NCBI GenBank assembly: GCA_037179335.1
Contig: JAKZHN010000018.1
Location: 620,001-684,000 of the forward strand
DNA from: Cyclaneusma minus
Lineage: Eukaryota > Ascomycota > Leotiomycetes > Marthamycetales > Marthamycetaceae
DNA: 64,000 nt
Reading direction: 5' to 3'
Position numbers and translations under genes: made by a program. Every line of letters starts with the position of its first letter. Position 1 is the stretch's first letter. Shown here piece after piece: positions 44,737 through 56,775 of this stretch. Below the pieces are notes generated by a model. That model saw only the letters and a list, made by a program, of their open reading frames with translations. It did not search any database and was not told where the DNA came from.

Positions 44737-46284
44737 TCAAAAGAAAGCAATAGTCCTAACCTCCACACTCTCCCTCATCTCAGCCCCCTCCCTCGTCCCC
44801 GGATCCTCAAAAGCACTATGCCCCACAAACCTCGCCCTCCCCCCCTCCACCTCACTCTCGAACGTCTTCAACACAACCACATCACTCGTCCCCATACCCG
44901 GAAAATACCACCACTTATGCCCCACATCGTGCCGCATCACATAGTTTTCCCCATCTCTCTCGCGGTATCTCAAGTGCAACTTGAAAAAGTCATCAGGGCT
45001 TGATGATGAAACATCGCACATAGCAAGCGGACAGCTTTCCACCTTCCTCCGTATAGGTTTCCACACATTGAAAAACGCCACCCTCTTCTCGAGCAACTCA
45101 GGCGCTTCCTCACCCATCAGTTGCAACACCCTTTTCGGCCCAGACTCGGAAGTATAGTCGCAATGCACAAGCATAACCGGCGCTCTCTGACTCGTCCCTT
45201 GCTCCTCTGTCAATTTTTTGTTTTCGTTATTTTTGCTGCGGATTGTGTGGTCAAACACGAGCACGCGTTTCGCACCCTGTGTTTTCTTGATAAATTCTAC
45301 GATTTCGGGGTAGAATTGTGATGCGGTGGCGGATTCGTCGTCCCAATTGTCAAAACTGGTGGTAAAATTGTGCAGTGAGAAGCCTTCTTTGTCGACAGAG
45401 AATGAAGAAGCGCGAGACCAACCGTCGTGGACGAACATGGAGTGTGGATCGTCGCCAGGCTCGTGAATACCAGATGCTTTTGGAGAATCGTAGAAGTAGA
45501 GCTCGGTGGGGCCGGGGACGGGGAGGGTGTAGTTAAAGATGGCACGGACTCCCTTGGGTAGGTCGTCAGTACTTTTTGCGGAGTCGCGAGGGGAAGTTGT
45601 GGGATATGTACCGTCGCCATTATCCTCTTCAGCTGGAGACTCTGGCAACAGGGCTTTGTCGACGGCGCCTTGGGTGTTTACCCAGCAGGGGAGTGCTTCG
45701 ATGTCTTTGATCCAGCGTGCGAGGTTGGGTACGTGGGACATGGGTAGGCGACTTGCGGCGTGGAGGTGCATGGGTGCGGCGACGGCGATGTCGGCGATGG
45801 ACACATTGTTCCCGGTCAGGTATTTAGATGTTGCCAGTTTGGTATCGAGGATGTTGGCTAGCTTGAGCCAGTTGGGTTCCTCGTCATCGATGATGGCTTG
45901 ATCAGGCTCAGCTTTCAGCAGTGGCTTGACGACATACTGGACCAAATAGATATAGCATGATTGGAACCATACGGATGCTTCCCAGAATAGCCAGCGGTTG
46001 ATGTCGGCGCGCTGTTGCAGATGTTGTGGGTAGGCGGGATTGCCTTGGGGTGAGCCTAGATCGGCGGCATATTGTAGGATGGCGTTGGATTCGGTGAGGG
46101 TTAGGTCGCCGTCGGTGGCACAGGGGACGGTGGCGCAGGGGTTGATCTTCTTGTATTCCTCGGATTTCTGTTGGCCGGCGAAGTAGTCGATGAAGTTGTA
46201 GTTGTAGGAGGCTTGGAGGAGCTCGAGGCCGGCGAGGACTTTGCGGCTGTTGATTGTGCAGGGGTCTAAGTAGACTTCTAACAT
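44737..46284 (-). CDS. glutathione S-transferase fused to an AsaB/CmcJ-type oxygenase-like domain
   Basis: This is a single exon of 515 residues. Residues 1-85 form a GST N-terminal thioredoxin fold (MLEVYLDPCTINSRKVLAGL ... TLTESNAILQYAADL, with the Glu-Ser glutathione-binding pair). Residues 90-205 are the helical GST C-terminal domain. A Ser/Asp-rich linker (about 215-243) leads into residues 246-515. These match the AsaB / CmcJ / GA4-desaturase-like family, with VRAIFNYTLPVP, VHCDYTSESGPKRV (His374, Asp376), FFNVWKPIRRKVESCPLAMC, HKWWYFPGM, GHSAFEDPG (His489) and RESVEVRTIAFF. Family members act in secondary metabolism as putative Fe(II)-type hydroxylases, desaturases or methoxylation partners. 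The fusion suggests conjugation and oxidation of one substrate, or a scaffold role. No biosynthetic cluster genes adjoin it. Confidence 0.85.
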   Translation of the reverse strand: MLEVYLDPCTINSRKVLAGLELLQASYNYNFIDYFAGQQKSEEYKKINPCATVPCATDGDLTLTESNAILQYAADLGSPQGNPAYPQHLQQRADINRWLFWEASVWFQSCYIYLVQYVVKPLLKAEPDQAIIDDEEPNWLKLANILDTKLATSKYLTGNNVSIADIAVAAPMHLHAASRLPMSHVPNLARWIKDIEALPCWVNTQGAVDKALLPESPAEEDNGDGTYPTTSPRDSAKSTDDLPKGVRAIFNYTLPVPGPTELYFYDSPKASGIHEPGDDPHSMFVHDGWSRASSFSVDKEGFSLHNFTTSFDNWDDESATASQFYPEIVEFIKKTQGAKRVLVFDHTIRSKNNENKKLTEEQGTSQRAPVMLVHCDYTSESGPKRVLQLMGEEAPELLEKRVAFFNVWKPIRRKVESCPLAMCDVSSSSPDDFFKLHLRYRERDGENYVMRHDVGHKWWYFPGMGTSDVVVLKTFESEVEGGRARFVGHSAFEDPGTREGAEMRESVEVRTIAFF

Positions 46285-47191
46285 CTTGGAAGAGGTGAGT
46301 AGGAGGTAGGCGGTTTGATATTGGGGTGCGAGATTGCTGGAAGGGGATATGGTGTTTGAACAGGCTTGGAAAGACGATTTGAACCCGTTCCAAGGGCTGC
46401 TGATATACTACCACTGTTCAAGTAGCACCCAAATTTACCCCTCAACCCCGCAATTGAAGGCCCAAGTAACTGGTATTCAGTGCTTGACACGGGCTAATGG
46501 ATGGAACGTTCTCAGAATAGACGTTGTGGGTTTGTACCTCGTGGTACGTGTAGATCTTCGCGCTGCTACGTACTCAAAGCTGAGCGGGGGTGGCTTCAGA
46601 CTAGCCAGCTGAGAAAAGACTCGAGTAACAGGAGAACAACCATGACTGGCAGAAAATGGAGAAGAAATGCGTGCAGTATTACGATCCAGATACAGAGGTA
46701 CAGGCTTCTAGAAAGCGAGGTGTATTGTGCAACTAACCCTGCCAGTTGCCACTCATAGCCACCCTGGAGTAAGATCACAGTAACTGGATTTCACAGCTTA
46801 CTTGCACCAATATCCGAAAATTGGAGGGAACTAGAGCAAAGGAGAGATTGAGAAAACGGCGAAAACCCACTGTATTGATGTCTGCTGCCAAGTATGATGT
46901 ATCCCGCAGACACCCACTTGCCTAAGGTGGTGAAGTTGTGAAATACAAAACAACGATACCCGGGAGGTTTAACAGTGATAGCTGGCCTTGCAACTAGACA
47001 CAATGTGGGAGCGACAGGTTATATATGTGTCTTCTAGGAACACATAATAAAGTGCCTGTCTGACAATCAGACCGAAAATGGAGAGATGCTCGGCTCCGGT
47101 AGCACGACCTGGAGCTTGGATGTTGAGGGATTGCGCAGGCGGACCGTTGTCTTACTACCCCACGTTCTCTGGGGATACTTAGTCGGTGCCG
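46285..47191. other. upstream region of the GST fusion gene
   Basis: This must contain the promoter by position. No other gene is supported before the G-run. Confidence 0.35.
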
Positions 47192-47308
<117 letters not shown>

Positions 47309-47643
47309 NNNNNNNNNNNNNNNNNNNNNNNNNNNNNNNNNNNNNNNNNNNNNNNNNNNNNNNNNNNNNNNNNNNNNNNNNNNNNNNNNNNNNNNNNNNN
47401 NNNNNNNNNNNNNNNNNNNNNNNNNNNNNNNNNNNNNNNNNNNNNNNNNNNNNNNNNNNNNNNNNNNNNNNNNNNNNNNNNNNNNNNNNNNNNNNNNNNN
47501 NNNNNNNNNNNNNNNNNNNNNNNNNNNNNNNNNNNNNNNNNNNNNNNNNNNNNNNNNNNNNNNNNNNNNNNNNNNNNNNNNNNNNNNNNNNNNNNNNNNN
47601 NNNNNNNNNNNNNNNNNNNNNNNNNNNNNNNNNNNNNNNNNNN
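47309..47643. other. assembly gap (Ns)
   Basis: 335 undefined bases. The sequence just after it (47644-47760) is low complexity: runs of T, GGGTTGGGGGTGGGGG, and 26 C at 47735-47760. It should be treated as low quality. Confidence 0.95.
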
Positions 47644-47760
47644 CCGTTGCTGTTGCTGTGTTTTTTTTGGTTTGGGTTGGGGGTGGGGGTTTTTTTTTTA
47701 ACTAGGACAATTTGTTTTGGTTTTCGTTGGCGGTCCCCCCCCCCCCCCCCCCCCCCCCCC

Positions 47761-50700
47761 TGGCGTTTCTTGAGAGAGTGAGATCTGGATTTGGGTAGTG
47801 ATTCTGCCAGCTATTGTCATCCCTTCTGAACATAGTCAGATTCTCATAGATCTCTTCTGGAAATATAGGTGCTGATGGCGAACTGGCGTATGAAGTTCGG
47901 CAACGCAGAGTGTTTCTAGCGTCTGGGACGGTCTCTAGGATCTAGGCTTGGTTACTGGGAACCTGGGAAGTGTATCAGCAACCAAGCAGCACCGGCTCTA
48001 GTAAAATGGGTGGAGGGTTGGTTGGACGGAGAGGAACTTCGGGATCTGACAACGAAAGCTTGATTCAACCTTGGCGGAGATACACATTTTGGGACGACCG
48101 AGAAAAAGAAATTTGACTATCCGATGAGGATGTGCTGCTTCGAGAACCCATATACCCGAACCATCCATGTCGATACCAGCTTGCTTGTACCTTGCAGATT
48201 CGGGGGGCTAGGGATCCAATAGATGACATGGAGACATCGATATCAAGATATCACATATGCTAGAGAGTGGTGTGCCTCTTAGCAGCACCTCAAAACCTTA
48301 TGTTGATAGCCAAAGGGCCGAAGATGATCCAATCGGAAAAACAAAAAACTTGCTCGCGTGATAAGGTTGCAAAAGCCATTGCTCTTTTCACTTGTCAAGA
48401 ACGTCACGACTCGAGAAAAAGAAAAAGAGAACTTGTATGTCGTGCTTGTCGTACGAGCTCCCCAAGCCTTGGGGAGCTCACAGCAACACCCCAGCTCCAT
48501 AACTAGCCCCCTTATCGCGTGTTGTTCGAGCTGATGCGGGCGAAAACGGTTGAACCGATTTCTCGGGTTTTGATTCCTTCTGGAAGACGCAATGGAAGGC
48601 GGTGGTGGTAGGGAGGAATTTAGGGCCGGAGCCTCGGACGTCAAGGTCTGAATCTGCTTTTTTGCGACTGGCCCGTGGCGTTAGGGTTCCAAGAGGCTGA
48701 GCTGGATTGAGAGTCAAGCTTCGAGATGCCCAGAATGGCAGGTTGGCCGTGAGGCCAGTGGGAGAATGGCGATTACTAGTCGGTAGTAGTGAGGATGAGT
48801 GATTTGGAATAGGGTAGCTGACGAGCCGCGATGACGCTTTTTGAGATTCATTTTCGTGCGAATAATAGGCTGGCGAGGATTTCAAGTTTTCAATGTGGTG
48901 TTTTTACGAATAAGGCGGTCTTCGCAGCGGCGAGATGGCTGGTCATTCCTGGATCTTGTCCGGTTATGTTGACGTCTGGTGGTTGCAACTTGACTGGTGA
49001 TGTGATGTTGAAACTTCAGATTCCGTGGTGAACAAAACGGTGGTCATGTTGGTGGAGAATTGAAGATCCGGCTCGTTCCGGTCCCAAAAATGCATGTAAG
49101 TTGATTGCACGTGATGTTATCCATCGACCTGCAGCCAACCTTGGTGGATCTTGATATCGATGTCTGCTCACACCAGAGGGGTCAGTAACCGTGGTAGCCA
49201 TGTATCGAACCATGGGGAGAAAGCCGTCGGCCAATGACCTAATTTTTCAAGGTTTTTGTTTAAGAAGCGCAACTCTCTTTGACGATGCAAGGAGCAAGAC
49301 CGAGCCGCGTAAACCTTCAAGGTCAGGGCCGTAAAAAGTAGTGATCCGTTATTGAAATTGAGCAGACGGATATTTCTCATTATTATCTCATAGTTTTGTC
49401 GGTGCCGTCGATAACCGCGTATTTTTATGGAGCCATGACGGTGAAAGCTGGAATTCCGCACTCCGCAAATCCATTATTATCCGCATGGAATCCCGAGGCG
49501 ATGATCAGGGTCGTTGAGATCAGAGATCCTGATTTTTTTTGTGAGCTGTTCGTGCACGTCCTTCGTGTCATCTTGCGGGGGCGGTTGAACTTCGGTTGAC
49601 GATGATCGAGCATTGATGAAGGTATTCCCACCGGGATGCCTAAAGGGGACAGAAGACCGAGACATGGCAGTTTTAACAAACTTTGTAGGATCGCGAGAGC
49701 GCGCGTCCATGTCCATAAGCGTCCATAATCATGTTGCAGCTTCCATGGTCAAGTCTAGTCGCCGGTGGCTGGCGGGGCCAATCAGCATCCCCCTTTTCCA
49801 TTCGCTATAGCCCCTGTCAGTCAACATGCATTTATATGGTCCCTGCAGCTGAGGGTCAACCTTCAATTGAAGTTCAAGGCTGTCGCGCTTGTTCGACTTG
49901 CTCAAGCCTTTCTCGGGCCTTGCGCCGTTGCGGTATGTGCTCCCCACTGTCTGTGTCGTCGACTGGACTGGCCGGTCAGCTTGGCAGTGGCTGCTCCCGA
50001 GATGTCACTCGTTGTCTCCGACTTGCAAGTCTGCTCGGAAAAACGTAAAAATGACTCTGCTCGAAGAATCTCGAAGGCACAGACAAGGCACACCTGACTC
50101 TTCGCCGCTGCGGCTGGCGGGAATGCTTGAGTAGGCTGGCCCACACCATTGGCCGCACCCCTCTGCCGCTCTGAGGTTTCCAGCTTCCAGACTCGGAATT
50201 CTGTGGACTAAGAGGCACTGGGGGAGGCCGGGGATAGCGGTTGAATAGACGCGATCGAATATGGAGATCTCCGGCGACTTGCATGGGATTTGAACTTCAG
50301 CTTCTCGAACGGTGAACCTGACGGGTGAGCCGTGAAACAGACCATGAGGCCCCTCCTGGTGCAGAATAGCATCGCGGGGCTATGTATGTTCGAAGAAGAG
50401 GATCGATGAAAAAAATCCGAGGTTCCAAGACTGCCTGATCGCCGTTGCCAGGCTTCGCCGAGAAGGATTTTTTTATGCGCAGGCAGAATCTCAGCCACAC
50501 ATGGTCCCTTTTTCTCTCCCCTATGTATTCTTCTGAAGCATTCATTGTCAGTCTGGCTGTATGTCCACCGGCCTCGTTGGCACAGTCGCCGGAGTGGCCT
50601 GGCGGCTGTCTGCTGACCACGGCGAAGGAGAGAAGGGAGCGAGGGGCTGGTGGTTGCAGACGATATATGGGCTAGGACGACGCTCGTCCCAAGATACACA

Positions 50701-51480
50701 TCAAGTGTACATGGACCAGGGGTTTGTTGAGAGAAGCCATCGACCCGCCGCGCCACCAATAGTATGATTAATAATATCAGAGTAGGTCTGGAACCCTTCC
50801 ACCATTCACCCTCCAGCGTCTTCTTCTTTTGAAATACGAAAATTGTCGCGTGTCATAAATCCATGAACTGGGTAGTGTATCAAGGTCTAAGGATTAAGTA
50901 GCTTTCCGCACGGACATCGACGACTGACAGGCCTAGTATTTTAGTTCAATCACAAGCGGCGCGCAAGCAAAAGAGCACATGCCGGCAAGCAAAGTGCGCA
51001 ACCACCACTCTCTGCCATTTTCTTCTTCCATGTCCAAAAGTCACTACGGGCCGCTCTTCCGCCCATTTGTACTTTCTTTTCAAAAACCTCCAGTCCCCTT
51101 CTCCGAGGCACGCCGCTGCCGTCAGGACATTGCCGTCGAGGCTGTGTCTGAGCCTTACTTATCGACGCCCTCGGACGACCCTAGTCGCGGCTCTACAGTC
51201 CCTGGCTGCGACCGACCTGCTCTAGTTCTCGACATACACCCGCTCTGCTGACGCTGTCATTGGAGTCTGTCATTTGCTAAACAACCCACCGTTGATGCGA
51301 ATTGCGGCACGACTTTCTTTTCAAGTCATAACTGCAACCTTTGACATCCTATTGTATCACCCAAGAGCTCCCACTTCCCCTCATTCTTGCTGCGACCCCC
51401 ACGGCAACATCAACTTTCGCATTCTCGTTGCGCACCGGTCCTTCCACCAAGTCCTGCGCAAGGGCAGGCTCGACGACAAG
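47761..51480. other. long gene-poor interval and upstream region of the bHLH gene
   Basis: Open frames up to 183 codons (50208-50759, minus) occur, but none shows a domain or coding-like splice structure. Pyrimidine-rich sequence from about 50980 to 51470, with an open frame running into the bHLH gene, is likely its long leader. Confidence 0.35.
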
Positions 51481-53703
51481 ATGGACTCGCCGGGCGTGTG
51501 GAACGGTCGAGATACTACTATCTCGACGTCGCAGGATGACCTTCAGAACTTCCTGTCGATGGATCTGGGCAATCTTGGCAATAGCCTACATTTTGACTTT
51601 GGCGACTTTGATGCGGAACATACGGGCCAGATGATGCAGGATAGTGTCGATGCTATGGATACGCATATGGAGAACAGCGGAGTCATGCATGATGCCATGG
51701 TGACTATGGCCAGCCATCCGTCGATACCTGGAACTACTATGGCCCACAATTCTGCCCATACTTCGAACGATAACCTGGTCGCACTCGATGCGCAAATCCA
51801 GTACCTGCAACAGCAGCGCCAACATCAGCAAGAGAGGGCCATGGAGGAACAACGACGGAATTTCTATGCGCAATCGCACAACCGGATGGTCCCGCCCACC
51901 CCGAATAGTATCGAAATGCATGGACAGTCTAGCGGTTTCTATGGGCAGTCGGGGCAGCAACAGCAACACCATCAGAAGCAGCAGCAGCAGCAACAGGTTA
52001 TGTATGAGAGATTCGGTAACCGAGTAAGGGAAGCTCAAGATGTAGGGTTCTACATGCGTAGAAACGTCTCGAAATGCTAATTAAAAACACAGATGGCTTT
52101 TACGCCGCTCGTGTCGCCAGCGGTGACTCCCTTAGAAAGCAACTTTCCAATTCCCGAATATACTGGTATGGGAAATGGGAACGTTGTGCCGGGGGTCTAT
52201 TTCAGCCCCCTGAGCTCTCCAGCTTTGCACGCGCAGAACGAACACCGTGCCGCGTATGAGGCGCGACGTCAAGATACGGCCACAACGAATTCGCCAGGGT
52301 ATATAAGTGAAATATTGTCGGCGCCTCCGAGCGGTGGGCTGAGGCCAAAGACAAATGCCAAAAAACCTGCAAGGAAGACACCCAATACTCGAGCAGGTCG
52401 ACCTTCGCCAATTGAGAAACCCCTGAGGCGAAAAGCGGGCTCGAGTACAAATATACCCGCCCAAGCCCTGTCAGACATCGTTGAACCTCCACATTCACAA
52501 GACCCATCGCGGCCTGCTACTTCGGCGAATTCTGTAGCAAGTACGGAAGGATCAGAAAACGCATCGGTGTCGCCCGAGCATCTCTCTGACATGGCCCCTC
52601 CACCGCTTCCAAGCTCTGCAAAACCATCACCAATGTTGACAGGATCTGATGGTCAGGCCAAACCTGTGGCTGGAAAGGGGTTAGCACCCGCCACACCTGC
52701 GTCTCTGATGAGGATAGCCAAGTCGACGAACGGAAATCAAAAGTCCTCAGCAACAACCGCCCAGGAAACACTAGCCGAAGACGAAGAAATGGGAGGATTC
52801 AGCCTACCCGAAGCCGTAAACCCCACGCGACCAAGTCTCGCTCGAATCGACACACAATCCACTGGCGAGCTGACCCCAAAGATAAATAGCGCCCCATCAT
52901 CCAAACCCCGAGCCTTCCAACCCCTCCCATCTCCCGCCTTCGCCCGCCCCAGCGCTCCCGCTTCCACCACCCAAAGTCCCCAACTGAACGCCATCACATC
53001 TCCCAACAGCATCGCAAACCCAGGCACCCCACACCCCGGCACTCCCTCCGCTTTCCTCCGCAAAACTCCCCAAATCTCCGCACAAGCACAGCGGAATAGC
53101 AAAAAGCGCGGCAGCGTAAGCTCCGTGCACGTCTCGCCCGCTCTCCGCCCGCGAATCTCGCCTTCTATCAAACCGCTGCTTCCTGGTTCCATGGGTCCTT
53201 ATGGCGATGACAGCGCTAGCATGTTGCTCGCGACGAAGTCGAATTATCAGAATATACTTGAAGGCACAAACTTGCCTGGTGTCAGCTATCCGGCTGAATT
53301 GTCGACGAATTTGACATCCAAACGCACGTCTCATAAAATCGCAGAACAGGGACGACGAAATCGCATCAATTCCGCACTGCAAGAAATTGCCACGCTATTG
53401 CCGAGTCGTTGCTCCGTGGGGAAGGATAAAGATAGTGGCAAGGAGAGTGGAGATGGTGATGAGGGCGGTGCTGATGGCAGCGAAAAGAAAGATGGGGGTA
53501 AGGAGGAGGGAAAGGGAGGGAAAGAGGGGAAGGCGCAGCAGAGTGCCAATAGCAAGGCTAGTACGGTGGAGTTTGCGATTGAGTATATCAAGCAGCTGAA
53601 GCAGGAGCTGAAGGATGCAAAGGAGAAGGCGGAGAGCTTGGAGAAGAAGCTGGCGGAGGTTGAGAGTGGCGGTGGTGGAGGCGGTGGCGCTGGAAATGCC
53701 TGA
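51481..53703 (+). CDS. nuc-1: bHLH transcription factor, NUC-1/Pho4 type (phosphate acquisition)
   Basis: Exons 51481-52023 and 52093-53703 (GTAAGG...ACAG, phase 0) give 717 residues. The N-terminus is acidic and amphipathic (DLQNFLSMDLGNLGNSLHFD), a candidate activation region, followed by Gln/His-rich tracts (about residues 100-175). The middle is Ser/Pro/Thr-rich. The C-terminal bHLH begins near residue 593 with basic region SHKIAEQGRRNRINSAL, whose His-Glu-Arg contacts fit CACGTG binding. Helix 2 starts at NSKASTVEFAIEYIKQL and runs into a heptad helix (about 667-705). The loop is very long (about 45 residues, Gly/Lys/Glu/Asp-rich). NUC-1 and Pho4 switch on phosphatases and phosphate transporters when phosphate is scarce. 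An in-frame upstream ATG exists at 51274, but MDSPGVW starts the family-like sequence. Confidence 0.85.
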
Positions 53704-54907
53704 GCGCTACGTGCCTGCCCCTGAGGGCCTTTCGAGTCACCTAGTTTCGAGATGTTTGAGTATTGTGGGTGCCGCACTCGAGCGGCGCTTTGGACGAGCG
53801 TGTCTTATCTTTCCGCGCAACGGGAGAATCGCCAGTGCGCATAATAGGGGTCGGCTATCTTGTGGTTTTTTTTTTCTCCCCAACACACACAGGGGAGATT
53901 CTGACATGGCTAGGTGGGGGGCGACTTGGCACCAAGCTATGGCGTTGTTGTTCATTGGCGTCTTCGAGATACAAACAACACTGGGAGGCCGGAGTCTATT
54001 CTGTGATACCAAATCGGCGGCCCACACACATCGAAAAGAAGCAACAATCGCAGCGTTTTCGATTGTGTTTGTGCTTTCTACCTACCATACGAGATCGATG
54101 ATTTATTGATGGGGGTGCTGCTTATGGCATACCTAGCTTAGGTCGGCTATTTATTAATTACTGGGAAATGGGAAGTGAGGGGAGGGAGGTTGTTTTGACA
54201 GAATGGAAGGGAGGGATTGGGGAGGTGGGGGAGAAGGGAGAAGGGGATTGGTATATAGTAAGTAAGGTAGATTGATGTTGGTGAATGCACCGGTATATAG
54301 GGAGAAAGAAAGAAAGGGGGGGGTGGAAATATATGGTGAGGATTTTGAGCTTGTTGTTGACAATATGGTTTCAATCCGTTGGTGTGTCGATGTGTCTTTG
54401 TCTTTGACTGGTTAGGGGCCAAAGGTCGTGTGAATCTCGCTGGACCAAGGCTTCGATTCTCCGTCCGCATCAAGCCAGTCGTAGTTTTCTGTCACTTTCC
54501 CAGCACTACTATACCGTCGCGGAGGAATCTCACCAGTGAGAACTATTGCAGCGCGGCAGTTATATTCAAAACAACCCTCTCGAGTCTGAACTCGGCTCTT
54601 ACACTCACTCGCTCTTGGTCTCGCAAAGTCAAACCCAAGCATGTTATATACATCTGTTAAATATGTGCATCACTACCTACGTGAGTTTTCCAGTTTCCAA
54701 TTTGAATTTCCAGTCTCTACCAGACTATCCCACCCACTTCATTTAAAAAATTCCAGAAACCACATTTTTTTCTTTTCTTTCTCTTTTTCTTTGAGAGAGA
54801 AAGAAAAAACGGGGTTTTTTGATGGCGCTGCCGCGCTTGGGATGAAAGAAGTGTAAGAAAAAATCTTGGATGATGGGATCCATGATGGCGGCGCTGGAGG
54901 GAGGTCA
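53704..54907. other. 3' region of the bHLH gene and spacer
   Basis: No gene is seen. A purine-rich stretch (54165-54340) and a T-rich stretch near 54765-54795 are present. Confidence 0.35.
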
Positions 54908-55758
54908 CAGGGTACGGGAAACTAAACGGGTTTCGATAAACTATTAGTTAAAAACTATAGTTTTTAACTATTTAAAAAGGCGTTAAATTAGATAGGAATC
55001 TATAGTTTTTAGATAAAATCTAAGGGGTAAAAGGGGTGAGTACTTTTACACCTATTTTTGGTGCAAAGGTACTTCCGGGCAGCCCCGGGCCGAAGCAAAT
55101 CCCGATTCCGATTCTAGCAATTAATTAATAATAATTCACCAAACGCTATATTTGCTTATATTTTTAACTTTTCTAAATAATATGGCTATATTTTAATTAA
55201 ATATAAAATTTGATTTCAATTATTCCTTACTAAACTCAGTTTTGCGCAGCCTTATTAAAAATTACTTTTAGAATTTATTTATTTTTAATTTTTTTAACAG
55301 CGCTATATTAGACTTTTAATAGTGGGTCTTGGCTTTATAAACTCTAAAACAATCCAGCAAAAATATAAAATTTTCAAAATAAAATAATATCAAAAACTTG
55401 CAGAGTTGTTTAATTTTATTATTTATTTGAATAAAAAATAAATTCCCAAATATTTGATTCTTACTTTAAATCACCCTTAATTTTGACACTTTTTTTTATA
55501 AAAATTCTATAAAATTCAGTTTTAAAGCTTTTTACTTTGTTTTCTACTATTATAATAAAAATATATTAATATTTTAAATAAAAATTAATTTATAATATAG
55601 CGTGGCTTATAACGCTAGTTTTCGGCACTTTTTTAGATTTATTTTAGATTTTTTAGATTTTTAGATAAAACTACGAATCTATTTAAACAAGCGCTAAAAT
55701 TAGATATATTTAATTTATATATTTCTTAGATATTAGTTTTTTAGTTTCCCGTACCCTG
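54908..55758. mobile_element. AT-rich DNA element with perfect 19-bp inverted termini
   Basis: Both ends carry CAGGGTACGGGAAACTAAA in inverted orientation. The 851-base interior is strongly AT-rich and has no open frame of note, consistent with RIP or a non-autonomous element. A perfect palindrome with arms AGTTAAAAACTA lies at 54949-54972. AGGGAGG occurs just outside each end (54898-54904 and 55759-55765), but is 3 bases away on the left. CAGGG ends recall hAT elements, though a clean 8-bp target duplication is not seen. Confidence 0.7.
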
Positions 55759-55804
55759 AGGGAGGATATGTTGATTCGACCGCCGGCGGCCCGGCGCGAT
55801 CTGT

Positions 55805-55858
55805 AAGGATATGTACAGTAAGAATATGTACAGTAAGGATATGTACAGTAAGGATATG
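55805..55858 (+). repeat. 15-bp tandem repeat, 3.6 units
   Basis: The unit is AAGGATATGTACAGT, with one unit reading AAGAATATGTACAGT. It sits about 50 bases outside the right end of the AT-rich element. Confidence 0.8.
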
Positions 55859-56775
55859 ATGATCTGGGGACTGGGGGAAATTGATATCAGGAACTGAAGC
55901 TTGGAAGTTGGGAACTCGGAGAACAAATTGGTTGATGGTTCCGAGGGCGTCGCTCTTCCCTAGAAGGTTGTGATAGCATGGCTGAGGTCAGGTTGAGGGA
56001 TTGTGTGATGGGCTACAGAAATGGCATGGGAGTACCTACCAGGAGCTTTCGCGGTTACGATAGGCTATAGCTAGGGAAACTGTGTGTGTAGAAGGTTTGA
56101 AGGAAATCTAGAAATGGCTACATAATGTAGTATACTTCAGACGAATGAGGTCAAGTTTGTAGAATTAAACGATGGAAACTAGAGGGCGGAAAGCACGAAA
56201 GGGGGGATTTGGTACGCTGGTATCCTCGCGGGATGGTTTTGCATTTGTATCCGTGGCCTAAGCTACTGCGCATCTAACCCCTTTCCGTTATGTTTACCCC
56301 TCCCTATCTTGCTGTCACTTTCAATCCTGCCAGATAGGGGGTTTGGCTCTCAAGTACCCCTGAGTTTTGCCACTTTAAAGACCTCGGTTTCTGCCATACC
56401 CACCCGGTTCGATATCCTACTCAGAATCTGAAAATGAAGTCCTTTCAGTGACGTGGGAGATGGTCGAAAGCGATCTGTCGGCATCACGGCTTCGTCATGA
56501 ATTGCCGTCCGCCATGTGCTTGGTCGAAAATCTCCCCCAACCTGCAGCATCGACTCCAGGCAGGTCTTGCAGGACTGGCCTGGCGCTATCATCGCTGCGC
56601 TCTCGGTCTGTAGTATCCCATCCGTTTTTGCTGCTTTGAGGGCTCATATCCCCCGGAGTCATTCTCGTGGAAGCCAGGAGTGATAGATCCTTGATTTTAC
56701 AAGGTCTCTCTCCCAGTATGCTCGTATCACCTCCCGAAGTCTACTCACAGTGCTGCTCTCGATAGTGCCTGCTTT
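55859..56775. other. spacer beyond the 3' end of pcc1
   Basis: No gene is seen. Short frames at 56350-56639 lack domain content. Confidence 0.35.

Noticed and set aside
50208..50759. 183-codon minus-strand frame upstream of the bHLH gene
   Set aside because: No domain, no splice structure, and similar-length frames overlap on the plus strand.
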